Made by a program: the position numbers and the translations under genes
Assembly: GCA_016937175.1 (NCBI GenBank)
Contig: JAFGWL010000018.1
Coordinates: forward strand, 27,649-91,648
Length of the DNA stretch: 64,000 nt
Reading direction: 5' to 3'
Source of the DNA: Candidatus Mcinerneyibacteriota bacterium
GTDB taxonomy: Bacteria > Macinerneyibacteriota > Macinerneyibacteria > Macinerneyibacteriales > DSCS01
Shown here: positions 35,048-42,981 of the stretch, in pieces
Position numbering within the stretch: the first letter of the stretch is position 1
How the letters are laid out: the number at the start of each line of letters is the position of its first letter
The notes under the pieces: generated by a model
Database searches by the model: none
Told to the model about the DNA's origin: nothing
Seen by the model: only the letters and a program-made list of their open reading frames with translations

Positions 35048-36574
35048 TCAGGGCAGCAACGGCTTCCCCAGAGCTTTTTCCACAATTTCGATAAAATCAC
35101 CGGAATAGAAAAGATCCCGGACAGCCTCGATCTCCGGCTTGAACCAGCGGTCTTCGTTCAGAGGAGGCATCTTGTCCAGAATAAGGGAAGCGGCTATATC
35201 GACTCCTTCCCCGCCTCTGTGGGGTTTTCTATAGGTGAGTCCCTGGGCAGCTGCCATGGCTTCGATAGCATATATATAGTAGACATTCTCTGTGATCATC
35301 TGCAGCTGACGGGCAGCGATAGTCCCCATGCTTACATGGTCCTCCTTCCCGGCCGATGTCGGGATGGAATCAACAGAGGCCGGGTGGGCCAGGACCTTGT
35401 TCTCAGAGACCAGGCTCGCAGCCACATATTGGGGGATCATCCAGCCGGAATTCACCCCTCCTTTTTCAGTCAGGAAAGCCGGCAATCCCCTGTTGTAAGC
35501 AGGATGGACCAGTCGGTCGATACGGCGCTCGGAAATATTACCCCATTCCGCTACAGCCGTCTTCATAAAATCCATGGCAAGGGCCACGGGCTGGCCGTGA
35601 AAATTCCCCCCGGAAATTGCCTCATCCTCAAAGATCAGGGGATTGTCTGTAACGCTGTTGATCTCTGTCTCCACGACATTGACGGCATACCGCAGGGCAT
35701 CTTTCGAGGCTCCATGCACCTGGGGCATACACCTTAAAGAGTAAGCGTCCTGCACCTCGTCACAATCGAGGTGGGAAGCCCGGATGGCACTCCCTTTAAG
35801 CAGCTCACGCAGATTGGTTGCTGCCGCCCCCTGTCCCCGGTGAGGACGAAGCAGGTTGATCCGCTCATCAAAAGCCTTGTCTGTCCCTAAAAGAGCATCC
35901 AGGGACATGGCGCCGACGATATCGGACAATACAGAAAGCCTTTTCACCCTGTAGAGAGCCAAAGCTCCTATGGCCGTCATGACCTGGGTCCCGTTGATGA
36001 GAGCCAATCCCTCTTTGGCCAATAGGGTATGCGTCTTGATGCCGGCCCTTTTCATGGCCTCTTTGCCGGCAAGGCGCTCGCCCCGGTAATCGGCCTCTCC
36101 CTCGCCCATAAGGACAAGCATGACATGGGCCAGAGGAGCCAGGTCTCCGCTTGCGCCCACGGAGCCCTGGGAGGGGACCACAGGATGGACTCCTCTATTG
36201 ATCATTTCTGTAAGGGCCTCCACAGCCTCCAGAGTAATACCGGAAAAACCCAGCGCGAGGGCGTTGATACGCAAAAGCATAATGGCCCGCACAGTCTCCG
36301 CGGGAAGAGGAGTGCCCACCCCAACGGCATGGGACAAAATCAGGTTTCTCTGAAGCAGCTTGAGCTCTTCTCCCGAAATACGGACATTGCTGAAATTCCC
36401 GAATCCTGTATTGATCCCGTAAACGGTCTTCTTCTCTTCAAGGATCTTTTCTACCCGCCGGCGCGATTCCAGGATATTCTCCCGGGCTGAATCATCCAGG
36501 GAGACTTCTTCTCCCAGGACAGCCACACGCCAGACATCTTCAATTGTCAACGGATTTGACCCGATAACGGCCAT
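35048..36574 (-). CDS. hutH: Histidine ammonia-lyase
   Basis: The 508-residue protein carries the MIO-forming Ala-Ser-Gly in GSVGASGDLAPLAH, with YGINTGFGNFSNVRI near the start and FHGQPVALAMDF later. It releases ammonia from histidine to give urocanate. It has an AAGGAGG site and a promoter upstream, and leads hutU on one transcript. Confidence 0.97.
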   Translation of the reverse strand: MAVIGSNPLTIEDVWRVAVLGEEVSLDDSARENILESRRRVEKILEEKKTVYGINTGFGNFSNVRISGEELKLLQRNLILSHAVGVGTPLPAETVRAIMLLRINALALGFSGITLEAVEALTEMINRGVHPVVPSQGSVGASGDLAPLAHVMLVLMGEGEADYRGERLAGKEAMKRAGIKTHTLLAKEGLALINGTQVMTAIGALALYRVKRLSVLSDIVGAMSLDALLGTDKAFDERINLLRPHRGQGAAATNLRELLKGSAIRASHLDCDEVQDAYSLRCMPQVHGASKDALRYAVNVVETEINSVTDNPLIFEDEAISGGNFHGQPVALAMDFMKTAVAEWGNISERRIDRLVHPAYNRGLPAFLTEKGGVNSGWMIPQYVAASLVSENKVLAHPASVDSIPTSAGKEDHVSMGTIAARQLQMITENVYYIYAIEAMAAAQGLTYRKPHRGGEGVDIAASLILDKMPPLNEDRWFKPEIEAVRDLFYSGDFIEIVEKALGKPLLP

Positions 36575-36613
36575 ATACGCCTCCTTCTCTTCAAGCTCTG
36601 TGATTTCAGGGCT

Positions 36614-36642
36614 ATTCTATAACAGAAGAAGTTGAGAGGCAA
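36614..36642 (-). promoter_or_regulatory. Promoter of hutHU
   Basis: TTGCCT and TAGAAT with a 17-base spacer on the minus strand. It is placed just after the stop of the outer-membrane gene upstream. Confidence 0.4.
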
Positions 36643-36660
36643 CCAAAAAGCATGCCGTGT

Positions 36661-37224
36661 TTAGAAATAGAGTGAGAGCCCCAGAGAGAAGTGTTCGGGG
36701 TCAAGAGACCCTCCTCCCGGGAACTCGTCTTTATCGATAACATCATCCAAAGATTTGAAATAGCGCCCTTCGAGGATATAGTGGCTGTCCAAAAAAAGCT
36801 GCACGCCGAAGGTTACTCCTGAATAGAAGGATTTCAGGGCTCCGGAATCCAATTTCGTCTCACTCCCGCTTATGAGATAATCTCCCCGGCAGGCCATGTG
36901 CCATTCTATCCCGGCACTGACAGAAAGAAAAGAGAGAAGGAGGACTTTCCCTTCTCCAAAAAGGAACGGGCCGAAGAGACGCAGGCTTTCTCCTTCAAAA
37001 GAGAGATCGTATGAAGCGACGGCATACCCCCCTCCGAAAGTAATCGCTGCTCTGTCCAGCAGCGCTTTTTGAAAAAAGAGGGCTGCTTCTCCCCCCGGCC
37101 CCTCTTCACCTCCGCTCCAGAGAGCGGAGATGCGAAGCCCGGGGCCCAATCCTTCCGCCCGGGCACTGCTGACCCCCAGCGAAAAAACCATAAGCAATAT
37201 GATCAAGACATATCTCATACGCAT
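36661..37224 (-). CDS. Small outer-membrane beta-barrel protein
   Basis: The 187-residue protein has a signal peptide ending SSARA and ends in SLGLSLYF, an outer-membrane aromatic terminus. Strands alternate polar and hydrophobic residues, and several turns are Gly-rich. It is not clearly a copy of the four barrels further on. No terminator separates it from hutH, so read-through is possible. The function is unknown. Confidence 0.65.
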   Translation of the reverse strand: MRMRYVLIILLMVFSLGVSSARAEGLGPGLRISALWSGGEEGPGGEAALFFQKALLDRAAITFGGGYAVASYDLSFEGESLRLFGPFLFGEGKVLLLSFLSVSAGIEWHMACRGDYLISGSETKLDSGALKSFYSGVTFGVQLFLDSHYILEGRYFKSLDDVIDKDEFPGGGSLDPEHFSLGLSLYF

Positions 37225-37284
37225 ATCCCTTATCTCCTTACAGATTTGAGGATAGCACGCTTTCGCTTTTTTGAAAAGAAAAAT

Positions 37285-37346
37285 CCAGCACTCAGTTTTG
37301 GAACCAAAACTGAGTGCTGGATGGATAATCAGGTTCTTGAGAACCG
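37285..37346 (-). terminator. Double-hairpin 3' element, copy 1
   Basis: Two hairpins directly follow the stop of the barrel gene at 37348. The distal one (37285-37320) has 17-base arms beginning CCAGCACTCAGTTTTG and is followed by ATTTTTC on the minus strand. The proximal one pairs GGTTCT with AGAACC. The same layout recurs at 39552, with compensatory changes. Confidence 0.8.
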
Positions 37347-37347
37347 A

Positions 37348-37947
37348 TTAAAAGAGATAACCGACAGTAATAGAGATCGTCCTGGATTTAATCTCCGGAG
37401 CGCCCTCTTCCTCATCATCGGGGATATTTGTCAGTCCCATGTTGTAACGGGCATCCAGGAGGATGTTTTCCGTGGCCATGAACTGGGCGCCGAAATTAAG
37501 GGAGAATTCTGTGGATTTAACAAAATCCTTGATGTCATCACTTCCTCCGGGGTATTCTTCTTCTGCAGCCATGATAAAGCCGAAGCCGGGGCCGGCATAG
37601 ATGCCGAAGGCATCCGCGAAGGCATACTTCATCATCGCGTCGAACTGGAGATAGTCGAGCTTCATGGTCACCTCTTCGTCCATATATTCGAAGCCGACGC
37701 CCTTCTGGATATAAGCGCCTTCACCGATGAAGACCATGCTTTCCCCTACGGGCATATGCATCATGGCCCCGAAGGTCATCCCCATGCGCATTTTTTTCTC
37801 AAACTCTGCAGGCATCCCCATGTCTTCCACATCCTTGTCCACATTCCCCAGAGTGAGGCCGGCTTTGGCGCCGAAACGCATGTCAGAGGCCTGGACCATG
37901 CCCACAACCAGGATAAGCGCCAACACAACAAAAATCATTTTCTTCAT
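37348..37947 (-). CDS. Outer-membrane beta-barrel protein, paralogue 1
   Basis: The 199-residue protein has a signal peptide ending QASD and starts its mature part RFGAKAGLTLGN. It ends RTISITVGYLF, typical of OmpX/OmpW-like eight-strand barrels. It closely resembles the next gene: RFGAKAGLTLGN, MRMGMT, GEGAYIQKGV, GPGFGF and NFGAQFMATENI are shared. It has an AAAGGAGGAG site. The function is unknown; it may be an abundant surface protein. Confidence 0.75.
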   Translation of the reverse strand: MKKMIFVVLALILVVGMVQASDMRFGAKAGLTLGNVDKDVEDMGMPAEFEKKMRMGMTFGAMMHMPVGESMVFIGEGAYIQKGVGFEYMDEEVTMKLDYLQFDAMMKYAFADAFGIYAGPGFGFIMAAEEEYPGGSDDIKDFVKSTEFSLNFGAQFMATENILLDARYNMGLTNIPDDEEEGAPEIKSRTISITVGYLF

Positions 37948-37977
37948 AACTCCTCCTTTATGAGTGTTTGATAATCT

Positions 37978-38005
37978 AATATAACATACTCTTGTAAAAT
38001 TTCAA
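37978..38005 (-). promoter_or_regulatory. Promoter of barrel paralogue 1
   Basis: TTGAAA and TATATT with a 16-base spacer on the minus strand. Confidence 0.45.
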
Positions 38006-38049
38006 AGAAAAGTGTAAAAAAAGAGAGTTATCCTTTCAATTTAGAAAAA

Positions 38050-38079
38050 GGGCACTCACAGGCTGGCTTGTGAGTGCCC
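38050..38079 (-). terminator. Terminator of barrel paralogue 2
   Basis: An 11-base stem (GGGCACTCACA / TGTGAGTGCCC) with an eight-base loop is followed by TTTTTC on the minus strand. It shares the GCACTCA core with the elements at 37285 and 39552. Confidence 0.85.
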
Positions 38080-38106
38080 GGGGAAATCATCTCCTAAAAA
38101 AGCTTC

Positions 38107-38700
38107 TCAGAAAAGATAACCTACTGTAAAGGAGATCGTCCGGCTTCGCAGCTCGAATCCTTCATCTTCCTTTGGGATATCGTTCATTCCCATGTTGTAG
38201 CGGGCATCCACAAAGATGTTTTCTGTGGCCATAAACTGCCCTCCGAAATTGAGGGAGAACTCTGTGGAGCTGACCTCATCTTTCAGGTCAAGGCTGCCGC
38301 CTTCCCACACTTCTTCGGCGGTCATGACAAAACCCATTCCGGGGCCCGCATAAAAGCCGAAATTAGGAGAAAAGAGATACTTGACCAGGGCATCGAACTG
38401 GATGTAGTCAAACTTCATCGTCATCTCATCGCCGTCGTCATCAAAGGTGACCCCCTTCTGGATATAGGCCCCTTCCCCCATGAAGACTGTGTTGTCGCTC
38501 AACGGCATGTGCATCACCGCCCCGGCGGTCATCCCCATGCGCATCTTTTTATCGATTCCCGACGGGAATCCAAAGTCATCCACATCTTTGTTGATATTTC
38601 CCAGTGTCAAGCCTGCTTTAGCCCCGAAACGCATGTCGGCAGCCTGCATCGTCCCCACAACCAGGATCATCGCCAAAACAAGAAAAACCGCTCGTCTCAT
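38107..38700 (-). CDS. Outer-membrane beta-barrel protein, paralogue 2
   Basis: The 197-residue protein is the nearest relative of paralogue 1 by eye: the same RFGAKAGLTLGN opening, FGGQFMATENIFVDARYNMG and SFTVGYLF end. A signal peptide ends QAAD. Each copy has its own promoter and terminator, so copies can be expressed separately. The difference lies mainly in the extracellular-loop stretches, as in antigenic or receptor barrels. Confidence 0.75.
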   Translation of the reverse strand: MRRAVFLVLAMILVVGTMQAADMRFGAKAGLTLGNINKDVDDFGFPSGIDKKMRMGMTAGAVMHMPLSDNTVFMGEGAYIQKGVTFDDDGDEMTMKFDYIQFDALVKYLFSPNFGFYAGPGMGFVMTAEEVWEGGSLDLKDEVSSTEFSLNFGGQFMATENIFVDARYNMGMNDIPKEDEGFELRSRTISFTVGYLF

Positions 38701-38813
38701 AAGATACCTCCTTATCTTTGATTATAATTATATCATCCGCCCGGGATATTACCAAGGAAGCCGGTGTTATTTTCTGCCTGAACGAAGAGCTGACAATAGA
38801 GAAAAACAAGGCT

Positions 38814-38835
38814 CCCGGAGAAGAATCTCTCCGGG
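38814..38835 (-). terminator. Terminator of barrel paralogue 3
   Basis: An eight-base stem (CCCGGAGA / TCTCCGGG) with a six-base loop is followed on the minus strand by a T-rich tract. Confidence 0.65.
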
Positions 38836-38870
38836 CGTCTTGCCTGATCCAACAAAATATTTCACAGGAG

Positions 38871-39449
38871 TTAAAAAATGTATCCCGCTGAAAGAGTGAG
38901 GGTGTTTGTCTTGATGCTGAAATCCCCTCCATTGATGGAATCATTGATGTCGGTCAACCCGAAGTTGAACCGGAGATCAAAGACAAACGATTTCACATCG
39001 GCCTGTCCGCCGATATTCAGAGAAAACTCGCTCCCCTTGAAATCATCCGTGAGGTCATCTGATCCCGATCCGTCCTGTTCGATCTCGGCTTTCGTCAGTA
39101 AAGAGAGGGAGGGGCCCAGATATATTCCCACATGGGGAAGAAGAGGGTACTTGCCGAGAAGAGCCATTTCGAAATAGTCCATCTTGATATCAGCATCAAA
39201 CCCCTCTTCTTCGAAATGAGCCCCCTTCTGGGTATAAAGGGCTTCACCGATCACAGTAAGAGGCATCCCCGTCACCGGGATCCGCAGAAATGCGCCGATA
39301 AGAAAACCCGTCTTAAACTTCGGTGCAAGCCCTTCGACCTTGTCTGTGTACTTTGAGAAGGCCAGCCCCAACTTCGGCCCGTACTCCAGAGCAGAAACCC
39401 CGCTCAGAAGAAAAGTCAGGCAAAGTATCATCATCACCATTTTTTTCAT
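38871..39449 (-). CDS. Outer-membrane beta-barrel protein, paralogue 3
   Basis: The protein has 192 residues from the ATG at 39449, five bases after AGGAGG; a GTG one codon upstream would add one residue. A signal peptide ends SGVSA, and the strands EYGPKLGLAFSK and LTLSAGYIF mark a barrel. It resembles paralogue 4 more than 1 and 2 (FKTGFLIGAFLRIPV, FNFGLTDIND). The function is unknown. Confidence 0.72.
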   Translation of the reverse strand: MKKMVMMILCLTFLLSGVSALEYGPKLGLAFSKYTDKVEGLAPKFKTGFLIGAFLRIPVTGMPLTVIGEALYTQKGAHFEEEGFDADIKMDYFEMALLGKYPLLPHVGIYLGPSLSLLTKAEIEQDGSGSDDLTDDFKGSEFSLNIGGQADVKSFVFDLRFNFGLTDINDSINGGDFSIKTNTLTLSAGYIF

Positions 39450-39551
39450 CACATCCTCCTTGGTTTGGATATTTCAGTATAAAAGAAAAGAAGGGGATTG
39501 TCCAAAGAAAGTTTTTTGTGTTGTGTTGAAGGGAAGGGAGAAATAAAAAAC

Positions 39552-39614
39552 CCCGCACTCAGTTTGCATGCAAACTGAGTGCGGGATGGATAATCAGGTT
39601 CTTAAGAACTGATT
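39552..39614 (-). terminator. Double-hairpin 3' element, copy 2
   Basis: The distal part is a perfect 34-base palindrome with arms starting CCCGCACTCAGTTTG, followed by TTTTTTA on the minus strand. The proximal hairpin overlaps the stop of the barrel gene. Compared with copy 1, the third stem pair is C-G rather than A-T, a compensated change. Confidence 0.85.
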
Positions 39615-40185
39615 AAAAAAGGATGCCGGCGGAGATAATGAAAGTACTGGTCTTAAGATTTTGATCCCACTCAGAAACATCATTCATGTCCGTCAGGCCC
39701 ATATTATAACGGCCGTCCAGAAGTATGGGGCCGAGTTTTCCCTGGGCGCCGATATTGAGAGACATCTCTGAGCCCTTGATCTCGTCTTTGATATCAACGG
39801 TCTCTCCGTCAAATTCGACTTCAGCTGAAGCTGTAAAAGCCCAGGAGGGGCCGGCATAGATCCCCACCATGGGAAGGACATTATACTTGGCCAGGGCAGT
39901 CAGTTCGATAAAATTGGTGTTGAAGAAAAATTCATCACCGCTCTCCTCAAACTTTGAGCCCTTCTGGACGTAGTTGGCTTCACCGATAATAGTCAGGGGA
40001 AGAGCCGGCAGCGGCATATGGATCATCGCGCCGAACAGAAGCCCTGTATTCACACCGGGCTCCACACCTTCGAAGTCTTCGGTGAACTTGGACATGACAA
40101 GGCCCGCTTTCACGCCGAACTGTGTAGCCGATACCATGGACACAGCCAGGACCATCAAAACCACGATCATTAACATCTTTTTCAT
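39613..40185 (-). CDS. Outer-membrane beta-barrel protein, paralogue 4
   Basis: The 190-residue protein has a signal peptide ending SMVSA and a mature start TQFGVKAGLVMSKF, and ends TFIISAGILF. The region GPILLDGRYNMGLTDMND matches paralogue 3 in the same position. It is the promoter-proximal copy of the group, with an AATGGAGG site before the ATG. The function is unknown. Confidence 0.75.
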   Translation of the reverse strand: MKKMLMIVVLMVLAVSMVSATQFGVKAGLVMSKFTEDFEGVEPGVNTGLLFGAMIHMPLPALPLTIIGEANYVQKGSKFEESGDEFFFNTNFIELTALAKYNVLPMVGIYAGPSWAFTASAEVEFDGETVDIKDEIKGSEMSLNIGAQGKLGPILLDGRYNMGLTDMNDVSEWDQNLKTSTFIISAGILF

Positions 40186-40289
40186 AACACACCTCCATTT
40201 GTTTGGTAATGTATACTATAACCCGGTTTTCAAAAAATATAAAGGCTCAATTTCCAATTTTTCTTTTTTTCTAAAATTTTGCTATAGGA

Positions 40290-40318
40290 TTGAAATTTCT
40301 TCTTTGTGAAGGCATACT
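40290..40318 (+). promoter_or_regulatory. Possible promoter of the GAF/GGDEF-like gene
   Basis: TTGAAA and CATACT with a 17-base spacer. The match of the -10 is weak. Confidence 0.3.
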
Positions 40319-40340
40319 TAAATATAAGAAAGGAGCTGCT

Positions 40341-41276
40341 ATGCCCCACTCCCTCCACGAATTCATGCATAAGCTGAACCGGGCCACAAGCCACGAAGAG
40401 ATGCTCTCAGGCATTATGGATTCTGCGGTCCATCAGCTTCACCTGGCCGGATGCGCCATCAGCCTTAAAAAAGGCAATCAGTTTAAAATAAAGATCTCCC
40501 GCGGATACTCCTCTCATTTCCAGCGCCATTACAACCCATGTGAAGAGGATCCCCCCTTCTCCCGCCTTCCCGGATGCGCCGAAGGGCTCCTCTTTACCGA
40601 CGGCGGCCCCTTCCCCGAAAAAAAGGGAGACCATCTTTTCCTGTTCCCCCTTCAGTTCAAAGGCTCCTGCCTGGGCTTTTCCGCCATGGCCCGAAGCACC
40701 CCCTTTACAGAAGAGGAGATCATGACCTTTGAGAACCTGAGTATCCTGGCGGCCTTCATCCTCCATGACGAGCTCCTCGAAGAGAAGCTCCGCCACAATT
40801 CCATTTTCGATGACACCACAGGCGCTTACAATGCCTTCTACTTCAAACTGAAAATCATCGACGCCCTGGGATATCTGGAGCGTTACGGCCACGGGTTCGC
40901 CGTTCTGGGCCTGAAATACCGCTCCACGGTCTCACTGAAACGCCTCTACGGAAACCGCCGAGTCGCAGAAAGCTTACGCCTTCTCACAGGGAAGATCCGT
41001 TCCATCATCCGGAATATCGATACCCCAGCGCGTTTTGAAGAGTCCACCTTCCTCATCCTCCTCCGCTCTCCGCAGGAAGCAGCCGCCGCCGGCCTGGCCG
41101 AACGCGTGGTCGCCGCCGTAGGCGAGGGGCTGAAAGAAGCAGGGATCGAAGCCCGTATGGACTATGCCCTCCTCTTTATCGAAGAAAAGACCTCCTATAA
41201 AAACATCATCCAATCCCTGGAAGAGGCTCTGGACGAATCCGAACGGGCCGGGGGCTTGGTCATCGCCTATCCCTGA
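40341..41276 (+). CDS. GAF-like and degenerate GGDEF-domain protein
   Basis: The protein has 311 residues from the ATG at 40341, behind AAAGGAGC; the frame extends 17 codons upstream without a site. The N-terminal 140 residues look like a GAF domain. A GGDEF-like domain follows (DDTTGAYNAFYFKL as the GGDEF opening). Its signature loop reads RFEESTF (231-237) in place of GGDEF, so diguanylate cyclase activity is not expected. It may be a binding-only sensor. The domain calls are by eye. Confidence 0.62.
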   Translation: MPHSLHEFMHKLNRATSHEEMLSGIMDSAVHQLHLAGCAISLKKGNQFKIKISRGYSSHFQRHYNPCEEDPPFSRLPGCAEGLLFTDGGPFPEKKGDHLFLFPLQFKGSCLGFSAMARSTPFTEEEIMTFENLSILAAFILHDELLEEKLRHNSIFDDTTGAYNAFYFKLKIIDALGYLERYGHGFAVLGLKYRSTVSLKRLYGNRRVAESLRLLTGKIRSIIRNIDTPARFEESTFLILLRSPQEAAAAGLAERVVAAVGEGLKEAGIEARMDYALLFIEEKTSYKNIIQSLEEALDESERAGGLVIAYP

Positions 41277-41314
41277 ACCTCTTAAAAAAAAAGTCTTCCC
41301 TTTCCCCTTTACCT

Positions 41315-41342
41315 TTGAATTTCGCTTTCCACATGATATAAT
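41315..41342 (+). promoter_or_regulatory. Promoter of the three-gene exported-protein operon
   Basis: TTGAAT and consensus TATAAT with a 16-base spacer. Confidence 0.6.
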
Positions 41343-41376
41343 AGGGTGAAGTTCAAACTAGCTAAAAGGGGGTAAT

Positions 41377-42912
41377 ATGAAAAAAGTCATTGCCATACTG
41401 CTTATGGCCGTTCTGGTTGCAGGGATCGTCTCTGCAAAAGAACTGGAAACCTATGAGAGGAAATCTCTCTTTCTCTTCCCGGCGCAGTTCAGCGCCGACA
41501 TCGACCCGGCCCTGGTGACTCCGGAGCGCCGTGAAAAGATCGACACTGAGATCTACGACATGGTCGTTAAAGAGTTTACCCGCGTGGACTTTTTCGATGT
41601 CCAGGCGGAACAGTCTTTCACAGCCTTTCTGGAAAACGCCGACGCCTATATCCGGGACAATGCCCGGGACATCGCGTCCCAGCGCATGGACGCCGACGGC
41701 AAATTCAAAGAGGCCATGGTCACCCTGGATGACCTGCTCAAGACCCTGGAAAACTCCTACACCCTGGTTCCCTATGTGGACTCCATTAAAGAAGAGGTAA
41801 AGACCAAGGCTTTCCAGGAAGGCGACAAGGAAGTGGATCTTCCCGTCTCCTATAAATATGTCATCTATATGCACCTGGACCTCTACAGCACTTCCACCGG
41901 AGCCAAGTTGCGGACCATCAAAGTCAACAACGGCTCTAACCTCATGGGGATGCTCTTCTCCAGTGTGGGAGATTCCTTGGTCAACGACGACAGCCGCAAG
42001 ACAGAAGATGAGCTGGAAGCCTTGAAGACACGCCAGTTCAACGCAGCCGTGAGCGGTCTCCTTACTGTCCTGAAAAAAGACATGCGCGCGATTCCTGAGT
42101 TCCAGATCAAAGCCGTAGCCTCTACAGTCACAGCAGGCTCCATCGGCTTCGACATGGGCAAAGACACGGGGATCCGTATGGACCAACGCTACAAAGCCTA
42201 TACGTATGACGCTGAGGGCAACCGCCACATGACCGCCTTTGCCAAGATCCGCAAGATCGACGCCAACTACTCTGAAGCCCAGGTCCTCATCGGCCGGAGC
42301 GAAGAGGGCGACCAGATCATAGAAGACCCCAAACTGGGGCTCAACATCTACGCGGGGTTGGCTTTCGTGCCTTTTAACCTCTCTATAATGAATGACGGCC
42401 CGGTCTTAATCGAAGGACAGCATGCCGCCTTCCTGGCAGGGGCCGAGTACAACCTGGCTTCTTCTCTGAACATCTCGGAGCTCTACCTGACCGCCAACGC
42501 CAGGATCTCCGCCCCGTCATTTGAAGATCCTGAAGGAGCGCCCGGTATAACTGATGAATGGTCCATGAACGTTTCCACAATCGACGTGGGGCTTATGAAG
42601 AAGTTCTACCTGTCCCGGCTGGCCATTACAGCGGGCCTTTCCGGGACCTACTCCTCCTATTCATGGACCACCGATGATGAAAGCTGGGAATACACAGCGC
42701 ATTCCATGGGGATGACCGTCCGCGGCGGAGCCGAGATCCTCATCACTCCTGAATTCACCGCCTTCGCCCAGCTCACCTATGATGTCCTTGGAAACCCCAC
42801 AGACATCACTGAAGAGGTCTCCGGGGATACCGTATCCATGGAAGATCAATGGCTTGAAGATTTCAACGCCGGCGGGGTCGGGATGGCCTTCGGGATCGGC
42901 ATCACATTCTAA
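41377..42912 (+). CDS. Exported protein with beta-barrel-like C-terminus, operon gene 1
   Basis: The 511-residue protein has a signal peptide ending GIVSA and ends GGVGMAFGIGITF, an aromatic outer-membrane-type terminus. The first 190 residues are mixed helix/strand (RVDFFDVQAEQSFTAFLEN). From about 320 the sequence is strand-rich, perhaps a small barrel. It opens an operon with two FlgT/LPP20-like proteins. I do not recognise it as a known family. GC and codon use do not differ from the neighbours by eye. Confidence 0.6.
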   Translation: MKKVIAILLMAVLVAGIVSAKELETYERKSLFLFPAQFSADIDPALVTPERREKIDTEIYDMVVKEFTRVDFFDVQAEQSFTAFLENADAYIRDNARDIASQRMDADGKFKEAMVTLDDLLKTLENSYTLVPYVDSIKEEVKTKAFQEGDKEVDLPVSYKYVIYMHLDLYSTSTGAKLRTIKVNNGSNLMGMLFSSVGDSLVNDDSRKTEDELEALKTRQFNAAVSGLLTVLKKDMRAIPEFQIKAVASTVTAGSIGFDMGKDTGIRMDQRYKAYTYDAEGNRHMTAFAKIRKIDANYSEAQVLIGRSEEGDQIIEDPKLGLNIYAGLAFVPFNLSIMNDGPVLIEGQHAAFLAGAEYNLASSLNISELYLTANARISAPSFEDPEGAPGITDEWSMNVSTIDVGLMKKFYLSRLAITAGLSGTYSSYSWTTDDESWEYTAHSMGMTVRGGAEILITPEFTAFAQLTYDVLGNPTDITEEVSGDTVSMEDQWLEDFNAGGVGMAFGIGITF

Positions 42913-42931
42913 GACGAGACAAACGAAAGAT

Positions 42932-42966
42932 GCAGGGCGGAGCATGCTCCCCCTGCGTTTTTTTTT
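42932..42966 (+). terminator. Internal terminator between operon genes 1 and 2
   Basis: GCAGGG pairs with CCCTGC around a GGAGC / GCTCC stem, followed by nine T. It would reduce, not prevent, read-through into the next two genes, which have their own ribosome sites but no clear promoter. Confidence 0.8.
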
Positions 42967-42981
42967 GCAAAGGAGGATACA

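Noticed and set aside
37285-39614. Insertion sequence or CRISPR array suggested by repeated palindromes
   Set aside because: The repeats are two 3' hairpin elements after genes; there is no transposase, spacer series or target duplication.
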